Shown here in pieces: positions 39,767 to 48,464 of a stretch of DNA of 48,548 nt; position 1 is the first letter of the stretch, and every line of letters begins with the position of its first letter. Made by a program: the position numbers and the translations under genes. The notes beneath the pieces are model-generated. The model searched no databases, was not told where the DNA came from, and worked only from the letters and a program-made list of their open reading frames with translations. Origin of the DNA: Bradyrhizobium jicamae (GTDB taxonomy: Bacteria > Pseudomonadota > Alphaproteobacteria > Rhizobiales > Xanthobacteraceae); the NCBI RefSeq assembly GCF_018130215.1, contig NZ_JAFCKQ010000059.1, forward strand, positions 1 through 48,548. The letters are read 5' to 3'.

Positions 39767-42148
39767 CTATTGCGCAGCGTTGGGCGGGGATACCTTGGTT
39801 CCGCGAATTTTCTGCGACAGGTTGATCAGGAACATCGACGTCGGCCGCAGGATGAAGAGATCCGCGACCAGGGCCGCGACCATCGAGAACGCGCTGAGCC
39901 AGCCGAACAGGCGCAGCGACGGCAGGTCGGAGAACACCGTGACGACGAGGCCGCAGGCCAAAACCACCGTGGTCAGGATCAGCGCGGGGCCGACCAGCAC
40001 GGTGGCGCGCTCGACCGCGAGCTCCGGCGTGACGCCGGGCCTGGTCTCGAGCCGCAGGCGGTTGAGGAAGTGGATGGTGGCGCTCAAGCCCAGGCCGAAC
40101 GACACCGTCAGCGCAACCACGCTGGCGAATTGCAGCCCCTCCCCGAGCAGCCACAGCACCGTGCCCGACAGCACCACTGGGAAGATGCCGGGGAGAATGC
40201 AGGAAAACATCACAACGACCGAGCGGAATGCGAGGCCGATGAAGATCGCGACCAGCCCGAATTCGATCGTGAGACCGCGATTGAGCTTCTCGATCATGCT
40301 GGCACTGTTACGCGCGGCGATCGCCGACAGGCCGGTGACCGCGATCTCGTAGCCGGGATGCGCGGCGCGGACCGTGTCGAGCTCCTTGTCGAGGTGTTCG
40401 ACCACCGGGAGGATTTGGCTCGAATCGAGGTCGGGCACGCGTCCCGACACCACCACTGCGTCCTGGTTCTTGTCGATGAAGCGACGCACCAGATGCTCGG
40501 GGATCAGGTCGACATATTCCTTCAATGTATTGACGTCCGTCGTGCCGGCCTTCGCCGCGAGCCAGCGGCGCAAGGTTTCCAGCGACCAGACGTTGCCGAC
40601 GCCGGCGGACTTCTCGACCATCGCGTGGACGTCGGCAATCGTATTGAGCGTTTCCGGCGAGTAGAGCGAGGCGCCCTTCGGGAATTCGATCAGCACGTCG
40701 ATCGGGTTGGCGCCGGTCAGCTTGGCATCGAGCCGGTTCGATGCCGCCACCGCCTGCTGCTTGTCCGGCACCTGGTCGGCCAGCCGGTAACGCGGCTGCA
40801 GGTTGGCATACACGACGCCGAGGCCGCCGACGACGAGCAGCGCGATCAGGCTGAACAGCCCGGGGCGGCCCACCATCCGCACCGCGATCCAGTAGCAGAA
40901 ATTGCGCAGCGCCTGCACGCCGGCGTCGGCGCTCTGGAACTTGACGGCGAAGATCTTCTCGTTGCGCACGAACAGCACGCCGAACACCGGCACCAGTGAC
41001 AGCACCGCGATCAGCGCGATGATGGTGGCGGCAAGCCCGGCCTCGCCGAACTTGCGGATCAGGTCGGAGTCCGAGAACTGCAACGCGATGAAGGAAATGC
41101 CGGCGGTGCCGTGGGTCAGCACGCAGGCCGGCCCCACCACCAGCACCGCGTTCTTGAACGCGGTGAACTTGTCCTGCCCCGCGATCAGCCTGTCGCGCGC
41201 CGCAAAGGTCAGCTGCATCGAGTCGGAAAAGCTGATCACCATGATGAGCGGCGTCATCACGTTGAGGAACATGTTGAGGTTGAAATTGGCCCAGCCGAGG
41301 CCGCCGAGCGCCAGCAGGATCGCGATCATCGGCGGGAACGCCGCCGCCACCATGAAGGAGATCTTGCGGAAGAAGATGATGGCAATGATGCAGCCGGCGA
41401 GGATACCGAGGATGTTGTAGGTCAGGCCGTCGCGCTCGACCGCGTTGCGGATCTCGAGCTGCATGACCGGTACGCCGGACAGCTCGGCGTTGAGCCCGCT
41501 GCCGGCGAGGTCGTCGGCCATGATCTTCCTGATGTCGCCGACCACCTTGCCGAGGTCGTTGCTGGCGACCACCTTGGGCTCGAGCGACATCACGATCAGC
41601 GCCAGCGTGCCGTCTTCCGACAGCAACTTGCCGCGAATGATCTCGTTGGTTTTGACGGTCTCGATGAACTTGTCGTAGGCCTCGCCCTGCGGAAGCTCGT
41701 TGGGGAACAGTGCCGCGGGCAGCTTGCCCGGCGCCGGCGCCTGGCGCGCCGAGAACAGCGACACCAGGCCGCGCACCCCGTCGACGAGCTGCATGTCGGT
41801 GACCATGTCGCGCAGCTTTCCGAGATTGTCGCGCGCAAGCAGCGTCTTGCCCTCGACCACGACGAGGACGTCGAACTCGGTCGCGGGGAAGCGCTTGGTC
41901 ACCGCCTCGTACTGCTTGTAGTCCTTGGAGTTGGAGCGGAACAGCTGCGACAGCGAGTCGTCGATCTTGATCCGATGGACGCCGAACACCGCTCCGATCA
42001 ACAGAATGACGAGGACGATGCAGGACAGGATCGGCGCCCGCATCGGGAACAGGCCGAGCCGCTCGATTCCGAACGCGATGCTGAGCCCCGACCGCGGCGC
42101 TTCGACCTTCTCGACGTGAACCTGACTTTCGGAGTTCTTTTCGAGCAT
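39767..42148 (-). CDS. RND/MMPL superfamily permease, possible lipid exporter
   Basis: A 793-residue permease with the RND/MMPL layout: TM1 near residues 35-60, periplasmic domain, a six-helix block (NILGILAGCIIAIIFFRKISF; FSDSMQLTFAARDR), a second periplasmic domain, and a final helix block with VSFGLGLSATIHFLNRLR. It resembles HpnN in organisation but is clearly a different protein, of the broader family of MMPL lipid or sterol-like exporters. The ATG at 42148 was chosen over an upstream in-frame codon without homology. Its location within the hopanoid region suggests, without proof, a role in hopanoid or other lipid trafficking. Confidence 0.85.
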   Translation of the reverse strand: MLEKNSESQVHVEKVEAPRSGLSIAFGIERLGLFPMRAPILSCIVLVILLIGAVFGVHRIKIDDSLSQLFRSNSKDYKQYEAVTKRFPATEFDVLVVVEGKTLLARDNLGKLRDMVTDMQLVDGVRGLVSLFSARQAPAPGKLPAALFPNELPQGEAYDKFIETVKTNEIIRGKLLSEDGTLALIVMSLEPKVVASNDLGKVVGDIRKIMADDLAGSGLNAELSGVPVMQLEIRNAVERDGLTYNILGILAGCIIAIIFFRKISFMVAAAFPPMIAILLALGGLGWANFNLNMFLNVMTPLIMVISFSDSMQLTFAARDRLIAGQDKFTAFKNAVLVVGPACVLTHGTAGISFIALQFSDSDLIRKFGEAGLAATIIALIAVLSLVPVFGVLFVRNEKIFAVKFQSADAGVQALRNFCYWIAVRMVGRPGLFSLIALLVVGGLGVVYANLQPRYRLADQVPDKQQAVAASNRLDAKLTGANPIDVLIEFPKGASLYSPETLNTIADVHAMVEKSAGVGNVWSLETLRRWLAAKAGTTDVNTLKEYVDLIPEHLVRRFIDKNQDAVVVSGRVPDLDSSQILPVVEHLDKELDTVRAAHPGYEIAVTGLSAIAARNSASMIEKLNRGLTIEFGLVAIFIGLAFRSVVVMFSCILPGIFPVVLSGTVLWLLGEGLQFASVVALTVSFGLGLSATIHFLNRLRLETRPGVTPELAVERATVLVGPALILTTVVLACGLVVTVFSDLPSLRLFGWLSAFSMVAALVADLFILRPTSMFLINLSQKIRGTKVSPPNAAQ

Positions 42149-42327
42149 GCGCTGTCCGTTCTGAAAACGCTCAATCTGTCTAGCTTGGGTTCCGGGCGCG
42201 AATGAGGCTCGTCGGCACGTCTGATCGGCGCTAGCCCTTGAAAACACGCGAGGTTTTACAGGTCCGCCCCCCGCCTCGCAAGCGTGACGACCACGTCAAA
42301 TCGGCGCGAGGGCCGCAAAATCCGTGG

Positions 42328-43131
42328 TTAAGTAGCCGAATTGTCACACCCTGAGAGCGCGGGCGGCGAGGCCGCTCCGCCGCTTTCGTCCTTGAGCCCA
42401 ATTCCGGTGAGCTGGCGCGCGAGGCCCTCGCGCACGAGCCACGAGATCCTGAGCGCGGCCTCCGCGTAGCCCAACCCCGCGCCATGGATATTGGACACAC
42501 AGTTGCGCTCGGCGTCGGTCAGGCCGATTCGCGGTGCATAGCTGAGATAGGCCCCTAGGCTGTCAGGCGCCGACAGGCCCGGCCGCTCGCCGATCAGCAT
42601 CACCACCATCTTCGCGCCGGCGAGCGCGCCGATCTCGTCGCCGAGCGCGACGCGGGCGCCGGACGCCACCGCGACCGCGCCCACCTCGATCCTGTCAGCC
42701 GCGAGCCGCGGCAAAAGTTGGCGCAGCAGGGCGACGGCGTGGACGTTGACCGCGGTCGGCGACAGGCCATCGCCGATGACGATGGCACAGGGACAAGGGG
42801 CGATGCCCCTGCCCTCCAGCATCTGCATCGACGCGGGATCGAGCATCCGGCCGAGATCGGGACGGCGCAGGTAGTCGCGCCGGCTGCGTACCTGGCTCGA
42901 CACTTCGACCGGCGTGATCCCGAGCCCGGCTAGATCGGCCCTGATGCCGGCGACGTCGAAGGCCGCGTGCACGGCGTCGCGGGCACGCGCGTGGTCGCGC
43001 GTGAAGGCGAGCAGCGCGTCGGTCGGCAGGCCGGCACCGGATCGGCCGAGACCGACCCGCGCTGGCGTCAGCTCGCGCAGATCGGCAAGCGAACGGGACA
43101 GCGGCGCCGGCGGTGTGGTTCTATTCGGCAG
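42328..43131 (-). CDS. eutC: Ethanolamine ammonia-lyase small subunit EutC, non-standard start
   Basis: The small subunit of adenosylcobalamin-dependent ethanolamine ammonia-lyase, 267 residues from the proposed start. Homology covers SRSLADLRELTPARVGLGRSG (given in part), PTDALLAFTRDHARARDAVH, and MVVMLIGERPGLSAPDSLGAYL with RNCVSNIHGAGL, which builds part of the cobalamin site. There is no ATG, GTG or TTG in frame between the upstream stop at 43210-43212 and an internal GTG at 42972, which would delete about 53 conserved residues. CTG at 43131 has GAGG nine bases upstream and encodes the first position expected by homology, so a CTG start is proposed. It overlaps the end of hpnP by 11 bases. 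Confidence 0.75.
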   Translation of the reverse strand: MPNRTTPPAPLSRSLADLRELTPARVGLGRSGAGLPTDALLAFTRDHARARDAVHAAFDVAGIRADLAGLGITPVEVSSQVRSRRDYLRRPDLGRMLDPASMQMLEGRGIAPCPCAIVIGDGLSPTAVNVHAVALLRQLLPRLAADRIEVGAVAVASGARVALGDEIGALAGAKMVVMLIGERPGLSAPDSLGAYLSYAPRIGLTDAERNCVSNIHGAGLGYAEAALRISWLVREGLARQLTGIGLKDESGGAASPPALSGCDNSAT

Positions 43132-44707
43132 GGACGGACGCCTCGCGCAAGCGGATCGAATAGTTGGATGCGTTCTGCCGTCCGCTGGAGGCCGCGCGCG
43201 CGAACGTGATCAGATGATGCGCGACCAGCGTCGCCGAGATCAGGCCCTCGATATCGCCGCGCTTGAGCCGGCCGAGCGCGAACTTCCAGAACACGCGCCT
43301 GTAGGTGCCGAGCACGCCGACCTTCCAGAAGATGTTGCGCAGAATGACGAGGCCGCGCCGGACATTGGCCCAGCTCTTCATCTCGGGGCTGACCGGCACC
43401 TTGATGCGATTGGCATAGGTGTGCTCGCATTGATAGCGGTAGCGATCGAACAGCTTCCCGGGCTCGTAGGCGACCTCCATGCATTTGCGCCAGGAGTTCA
43501 CCACGTCCTCGTAGGGCAGCAGGAACTGCACATTGGAGTCGCGGCCCTCGTCGTCGATCAGCCGTCCCGCCTTTTCGAGACGGTCCCACAACGGCGTCTT
43601 CGGCAAGGCCTGCAGCAGGTTGATGGTCAGGAGCGGGATACGGGATTCGTCGACAAAGGAGAGCAGCGCCTTGCCGGTCTCGGGCTTGTCGGTGTCGAGC
43701 CCCATGATGATGCCGGACACCACCTCCATCCCGAAGGAATTGATGGTGCGCACGCCCTCGAGGATCGGGACCATCATGTTCTGGTCCTTGTGCATCGCCT
43801 TCAGCGCATCGGGATCCGGCGTCTCGATGCCGACGAAGATCGTCACGAAGAAGGCTTCGTGCATCTTCTCGAGGATCTCGGGACGCTTGGCTATGTTGAG
43901 CGTCGCCTCGCAGGCGAGCCGCGTGACATAGCCGGTCCTCTTCTGCCACGCGATCAGATGCGGCAGCAGCTCCATCGCGGCCTTGCGGTTGCCGATGAAA
44001 TTGTCGTCGACGAAATAGATCGTATCGGTCATGCCGCAGGCGCGCAGCTTGTCGAGCTCGGCGATGATCTGCTGCGGCGTCTTCAGCCGCGGATTGCGGC
44101 CGTAGAGGCCGGGGATATCGCAGAACTCGCACTGATAGGGACAGCCGGACGAGAACTGGATGCTGCCGAGGAAGTACTTCTTGGCTTCGGCGAGCTCATA
44201 GGCCGGCAACGGGAAGTCCGCCATCGGCAGGCGATCCTTGGTCGTCAGCACCACCTGCCGGTCCGGGCGCGTGGTGTCCTCGGCCAGACGCCTGAACAGC
44301 TCGTTGGTGGCGTCGCCGAGCTCGCCGACGTGGAGGTAGTCGAACGACGGATAGTAATCGGGACAGGCGCTGACCGACGGCCCGCCGATCGCGACCGGCA
44401 GATCATGGTCATGCGCGCGACGGCAGATATCGTTCATCTGCTGACGCTGGATGTGCATACCGCTGACGAACACCGCTTCAGCCCATTCGAAATCCGCCTG
44501 CGTCGCCGGACGCAGGTTCTCGTCGATGAAGCGGACGGGCCAGTGCTCGGGCAGATAGGCCGCGATCAGCAGCAGTCCCTGCGGGGGCATGAACGCCCTG
44601 ACCCCGTCAGTGAGCGGATAGGAGTATTCGAAGGTCCCGAACGACGACGTATAACGCGGGAAGACGCAGAGGATACGCCGCGCCGTCTCAATTCCCTCAG
44701 CTCTCAT
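43121..44707 (-). CDS. hpnP: HpnP, hopanoid C-2 methylase (B12-binding radical SAM)
   Basis: A 528-residue cobalamin-binding radical SAM methyltransferase that adds a methyl group at C-2 of hopanoids, giving 2-methylhopanoids. The N-terminal B12-binding domain (residues about 12-150) holds CVFPRYTSSFGTFEYSYP and FMPPQGLLLIAAYLPE. The radical SAM motif C-x3-C-x2-C is Cys189, Cys193 and Cys196 in GCPYQCEFCDIPGLYGRNP. The C-terminal DUF4070 domain includes LPYEDVVNSWRKCMEVAY. The ATG at 44707 has TTGAGGG upstream. It lies between eutB and eutC on the same strand, and a candidate EcfG promoter is 86-110 bases upstream. Confidence 0.88.
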   Translation of the reverse strand: MRAEGIETARRILCVFPRYTSSFGTFEYSYPLTDGVRAFMPPQGLLLIAAYLPEHWPVRFIDENLRPATQADFEWAEAVFVSGMHIQRQQMNDICRRAHDHDLPVAIGGPSVSACPDYYPSFDYLHVGELGDATNELFRRLAEDTTRPDRQVVLTTKDRLPMADFPLPAYELAEAKKYFLGSIQFSSGCPYQCEFCDIPGLYGRNPRLKTPQQIIAELDKLRACGMTDTIYFVDDNFIGNRKAAMELLPHLIAWQKRTGYVTRLACEATLNIAKRPEILEKMHEAFFVTIFVGIETPDPDALKAMHKDQNMMVPILEGVRTINSFGMEVVSGIIMGLDTDKPETGKALLSFVDESRIPLLTINLLQALPKTPLWDRLEKAGRLIDDEGRDSNVQFLLPYEDVVNSWRKCMEVAYEPGKLFDRYRYQCEHTYANRIKVPVSPEMKSWANVRRGLVILRNIFWKVGVLGTYRRVFWKFALGRLKRGDIEGLISATLVAHHLITFARAASSGRQNASNYSIRLREASVPAE

Positions 44708-44792
44708 CAGCCGCCCTCAAGCGAAGCATCAGCAAATCTAACCATTTCATCGAACGCTGGGCCAGAAATTCTTCAACATTGTGGCGTGTGCT

Positions 44793-44817
44793 AACGCAGT
44801 TGTGCGGCGATGGTTGC
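44793..44817 (-). promoter_or_regulatory. Candidate EcfG promoter for hpnP
   Basis: On the minus strand, GCAAC (44817-44813), 16 bases, CGTT (44796-44793). It fits the EcfG consensus GGAAC-N16/17-CGTT at eight of nine positions and lies in the 125-base gap between eutB and hpnP. EcfG-dependent hpnP expression has been reported for R. palustris. Manual match only. Confidence 0.45.
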
Positions 44818-44832
44818 GTTTGCAATCCCGGT

Positions 44833-46215
44833 CTAGGCGAGCAGCCGGGACGCAAATTCGGGCAGCAGTCCTGCATCGGCGGCAAGGCGAAAATCCTCGC
44901 CCGCGAGCCCTGCACGCAACAGCCAATCGTCAAATTCGGGGGCACGCCTGAGGCCGAAAAGGTCGCGGATATAAAGCGCGTCGTGGAACGAGGTCGACTG
45001 ATAGTTCAACATCACGTCATCAGCGCCCGGCACCCCCATGATGAAGGTGACGCCGGCGGCCGCCAGCAAGGTCAGGAGATTGTCCATGTCGTCCTGATCG
45101 GCCTCGGCGTGATTGGTGTAGCAGACGTCGACGCCAAGCGGCAGGCCAAGCAGCTTGCCGCAGAAGTGATCTTCCAGCCCGGCGCGGATGATCTCCTTGC
45201 CGTCGTAGAGGTATTCGGGACCGATGAAGCCGACCACGCTGTTGACGAGCAGCGGATCGAAGGCGCGTGCGACCGCATAGGCCCGTGCCTCGCACGTCTG
45301 CTGATCGACCTGATGGTGGGCATTCGCCGACAGGGCCGAGCCCTGCCCGGTCTCGAAATACATCACATTGTCACCGACCGTGCCGCGGTGGAGCGACAGC
45401 CCCGCCTCCCGCGCTTCCCGCAGCAATGAGAGATCGACCCCGAAGCTGCGGTTCGCCGCCTCCGTGCCCGCGATCGACTGAAACACGAGGTCGACGGGCA
45501 GATCCTGCCGGATCAGGCCGAGCGTGGTCGTGACATGCGTCAGCACGCAGGCCTGCGTCGGAATCTGCAGCCGCGTGATGATGTCGTCGAGCAGTCGCAG
45601 CAAGGTCCCGATCACTTCGGGGTCGTCGCTCGCAGGGTTGATGCCGATGCAGGCGTCGCCCGATCCGAGCAACAGTCCGTCGAGGATCGAGGCGGTGATT
45701 CCCTTCGGATCGTCGAAGGGATGGTTGGGCTGCAACCGCACGCTCATCCGCCCGCCCAGGCCGATGGTGTTGCGGAAACGGGTCGTGACCTGGCACTTCC
45801 TGGCGACCAGGATCAGATCCTGGTTGCGCATCAGCTTTGAGACCGCCGCCGCCATCTCCGGCGTGACAGCGCGCGCCACCTTCCGCAGCATCTCGCCGGT
45901 TGCCGCATCCGACAGCAGCCAGTCGCGGAAACCGCCCACGGTCAGCGAGGCGATCGGCACGAACCCCGCACCGTCATGGCTGTCGAGGATCAGGCGGGTG
46001 ACCTCGTCGTCCTCGTAGGGGATCACCGGTTCGTTGAGGAACTGCCTGAGCGGGACGTCGGCGAGCGCAAGCCGCGCCGCGATCCGCTCCTGGGCGGTGT
46101 CGGCCGCGATCCCGGCCAATCGATCGCCGGAACGGAGCGGTGTCGCCTTGGCGAGCAGGACGCGCAGATCATCGAACACGTAGGACGTGGCATCGATGGA
46201 ATGACGGTAGACCAT
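44833..46215 (-). CDS. eutB: Ethanolamine ammonia-lyase large subunit EutB
   Basis: The 460-residue large, catalytic subunit of ethanolamine ammonia-lyase, which splits ethanolamine to acetaldehyde and ammonia using adenosylcobalamin. Blocks matching EutB are RLQPNHPFDDPKGI, GDACIGINPASDDP, the strand ACVLTHVTTTLGL, FQSIAGTEAANRSFG, YFETGQGSALSANAHH and VCYTNHAEADQDDMDN. The ATG at 46215 (MVYRHSIDATSYVFDDLR) gives the family length. There are no other eut genes (eutA, microcompartment or eutH) here, as is usual for the soluble two-gene form. hpnP separates it from eutC. Confidence 0.93.
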   Translation of the reverse strand: MVYRHSIDATSYVFDDLRVLLAKATPLRSGDRLAGIAADTAQERIAARLALADVPLRQFLNEPVIPYEDDEVTRLILDSHDGAGFVPIASLTVGGFRDWLLSDAATGEMLRKVARAVTPEMAAAVSKLMRNQDLILVARKCQVTTRFRNTIGLGGRMSVRLQPNHPFDDPKGITASILDGLLLGSGDACIGINPASDDPEVIGTLLRLLDDIITRLQIPTQACVLTHVTTTLGLIRQDLPVDLVFQSIAGTEAANRSFGVDLSLLREAREAGLSLHRGTVGDNVMYFETGQGSALSANAHHQVDQQTCEARAYAVARAFDPLLVNSVVGFIGPEYLYDGKEIIRAGLEDHFCGKLLGLPLGVDVCYTNHAEADQDDMDNLLTLLAAAGVTFIMGVPGADDVMLNYQSTSFHDALYIRDLFGLRRAPEFDDWLLRAGLAGEDFRLAADAGLLPEFASRLLA

Positions 46216-46509
46216 GGAGACGGACCAGGGAGTTGCAGGCCAGGCGGAAGATAACACTGATTTGCAGTCCCGGTGCCAGACGCGCCGCTGCAACCCGGCG
46301 CCGCATCCGACAAAAGTTGGAATGCAAAAGCAAGATGCTGATTTTCTTCCGAGAATCACGAATTCCAGAACCGCGGCAAGCTCGCGCATTAAGGAATCGT
46401 CCATGAAGATTTTGCATGATTTTTAAGCGGCCGAAGGTGCTCGCCCGGCGTTCTGGGGTGCCTTGACGTCGTCTCCGTCACACGCTCAGCCCTCTTGTTC
46501 CGGCGTCCC

Positions 46510-48216
46510 ATGACATCCCGATTCTCGCTCGCAACCAGGCTGTATTCGATTTTCGCGCTGATTGCGGCGCTGACCGCGGCCATCACATTCCTGTCTGACT
46601 ACAACACGCGGCGGAATGCCGACCTGACCGCGGCGGTCGACCTCGCGAGCCGCGCCGCGCTCAATGTCGAGCGGGTCAATTCGCTGGTCTACGCGGTGGT
46701 GATGGAATCCCGCGGCATCTACATGTCGACCGATCCGGCGACGGTGAAGAAATACGGCGACGGCCTCTTGAAGCTCAACGAGCGCGTGCTCGAAGTGGTC
46801 AAGAACTGGGAAACGCTGGTCCAGGCTGATGATGCGGAGCAGTTCGCAAGCTTCAAGAAGCGCATCGAGCAGTTCGTCGAGTTCCGCAAGGAACTGGTTC
46901 GCCGCGGAGTCGAGATCAATGCCGCCGCTGGACGCGAATGGGGCGACAACGACGCCAACCGCGCGGTGCGCACGGCCCTGAACAAGGATCTCGAGGCGCT
47001 CTCCAAGGTCTACGCCGAACGCAGCAAGAAGCTGGCGCAGCAGACCGACGCCAATAACGAACTGGCCTTTGTCCTGACCTGCCTCGGCGCGGCCGCCCTG
47101 GTCGTGGTCGTGCTCGGCGTCCTGATCATCGCACGCTCCGTCGCCCGCCCGCTGTCGCATATCACCACGACCATCAAGCGGGTTGCCGATGGCGCCGACG
47201 CGATCGAGGTCCCTCATACCGGCCGCGGCGACGAGATCGGCGCGCTGGCACGAGCCATCAAGGTGTTCCAGGAAGCCATGGAACGTAACCGCAGCCTCAA
47301 CGCGCAGATCGTCCAGGACTCGGAGGCGCGCAACGCCCGCGGCCGGCATATCGAGACCTCGGTCGACGCTTTCCGCGACACGATCAGCGCCGCGCTTCGC
47401 GCGGTCCACGACAATGCCGCCGCGATGCGTGACACCGCGCAGAGCATCGCCGGCGTCGCGACAGGCGCCAGCGGCCGTGCGGTTGCGGCGGCGGGCGCGA
47501 CCGAACAGGCTTCGAGCAACGTCTCCGCCGTGGCCGGCGCCGCCGAGGAGCTTTCCGCCTCGGTCCAGGAGATCGGCCGGCAGGTCAAGCAATCGTCCGG
47601 CGCGGTCGAGCAGGCCGGTGTGCGCACCGACAGGTCGATCAGCGAGATCGAGGGTCTTGCCGCCACCACCCAGCGCATCGACGGCGTGCTGAACCTGATC
47701 CAGGCAATCGCCGAGCAGACCAACCTGCTCGCCCTGAACGCGACCATCGAAGCGGCTCGCGCCGGCGATGCCGGCCGCGGCTTTGCCGTCGTCGCGCATG
47801 AGGTCAAGGCGCTGGCCGGGCAGACCGCGAAGGCCACCGCCGAGATCAGCCAGAATGTCACCCTGATCCAGACCTCGACCCGCAACTCGGTGGCCGCCGT
47901 GCGCGAGATCGGACATGCGGTGCGCGAGATCAGCGACGTCACCGCGAACATCGCAAGCGCCGTCAGCGAACAGGACGCGGCGACGCGCGAGATTTCCGCC
48001 AACGCGCAGATGGCCGCACAGGGCAATGCGACCCTGGTCGCAAACATCGGCACGCTCCGCGACGACATGGGCCAGACCAGCAAGGCGGCGGAATCGGTGC
48101 TCGCCGCGTCGAATGACCTGACCTCGACCGCCGAGACGCTGTCGCGCGAGGTCGAGCAGTTCTTCCGCGCCCTGCGAAGCGATGCGACTGGCGGCCTGCG
48201 GCGGACGGGAACCTGA
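46510..48216 (+). CDS. Methyl-accepting chemotaxis protein
   Basis: A 568-residue chemoreceptor. A first membrane helix at about residues 12-30 is followed by a 150-residue mainly helical periplasmic sensor domain with LNVERVNSLVYAVVMESRG, which resembles the four-helix bundle ligand domains of rhizobial receptors. The second membrane helix is near residues 190-213, then a HAMP domain (ARSVARPLSHITTTIKRVADG), then the methylation region. The signalling tip IAEQTNLLALNATIEAARAG (given in part) begins near residue 400. The ATG at 46510 was chosen over an upstream TTG. No CheR-binding pentapeptide is seen at the C-terminus. The signal is unknown; it is divergent from eutB. Confidence 0.9.
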   Translation: MTSRFSLATRLYSIFALIAALTAAITFLSDYNTRRNADLTAAVDLASRAALNVERVNSLVYAVVMESRGIYMSTDPATVKKYGDGLLKLNERVLEVVKNWETLVQADDAEQFASFKKRIEQFVEFRKELVRRGVEINAAAGREWGDNDANRAVRTALNKDLEALSKVYAERSKKLAQQTDANNELAFVLTCLGAAALVVVVLGVLIIARSVARPLSHITTTIKRVADGADAIEVPHTGRGDEIGALARAIKVFQEAMERNRSLNAQIVQDSEARNARGRHIETSVDAFRDTISAALRAVHDNAAAMRDTAQSIAGVATGASGRAVAAAGATEQASSNVSAVAGAAEELSASVQEIGRQVKQSSGAVEQAGVRTDRSISEIEGLAATTQRIDGVLNLIQAIAEQTNLLALNATIEAARAGDAGRGFAVVAHEVKALAGQTAKATAEISQNVTLIQTSTRNSVAAVREIGHAVREISDVTANIASAVSEQDAATREISANAQMAAQGNATLVANIGTLRDDMGQTSKAAESVLAASNDLTSTAETLSREVEQFFRALRSDATGGLRRTGT

Positions 48217-48239
48217 GTGTAGCGCACCACCATTCCGAC

Positions 48240-48386
48240 GTCGTCCCGGCGACGGCCAGGACCCATAACCACCGAGCTTGGCTGTGAAAGCGGACGCGGC
48301 CCTGGTGTCGCGCAACAATTCGCGTTTGGGGTAATGAGCCCCGGCCCCCGAGCGCAATTGCGCACCAGGCCTGGACGACACTGAAT
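48240..48386. repeat. Degenerate inverted-repeat (MITE-like) element
   Basis: The left end GTCGTCCCGGCGACGGCCAG, then GACCCATAACCACCG, and the right end GGTAATGAGCCCCGGCC ... GCCTGGACGAC are in inverted orientation, apart from an inserted or diverged stretch in the right arm. The sequence resembles an abundant Bradyrhizobium intergenic repeat that begins CGTCCTGGCG..CAGGACCCATAACCAC and ends GGGTCC..GGACGAC. Family membership is from memory, not from a search. Confidence 0.55.
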
Positions 48387-48464
48387 GCGTAGCACGGCCA
48401 ATGAATCATACGCTCGCATTCTCGCGACATGAATCGTCCGAGCTTTGCATTTCGTTCCGCCCTC

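Noticed and set aside
42328..42972. eutC starting at the internal GTG (214 residues)
   Set aside because: It would remove about 53 residues that match the conserved EutC N-terminus, so the upstream CTG is preferred.
46216..46404. N-terminal extension of EutB or a separate small gene
   Set aside because: The in-frame extension has no homology and EutB has its family length from 46215.
46486..48381. A 631-codon leftward open frame opposite the chemoreceptor gene
   Set aside because: Antisense shadow; composition follows the chemoreceptor codon pattern and no family is recognised.
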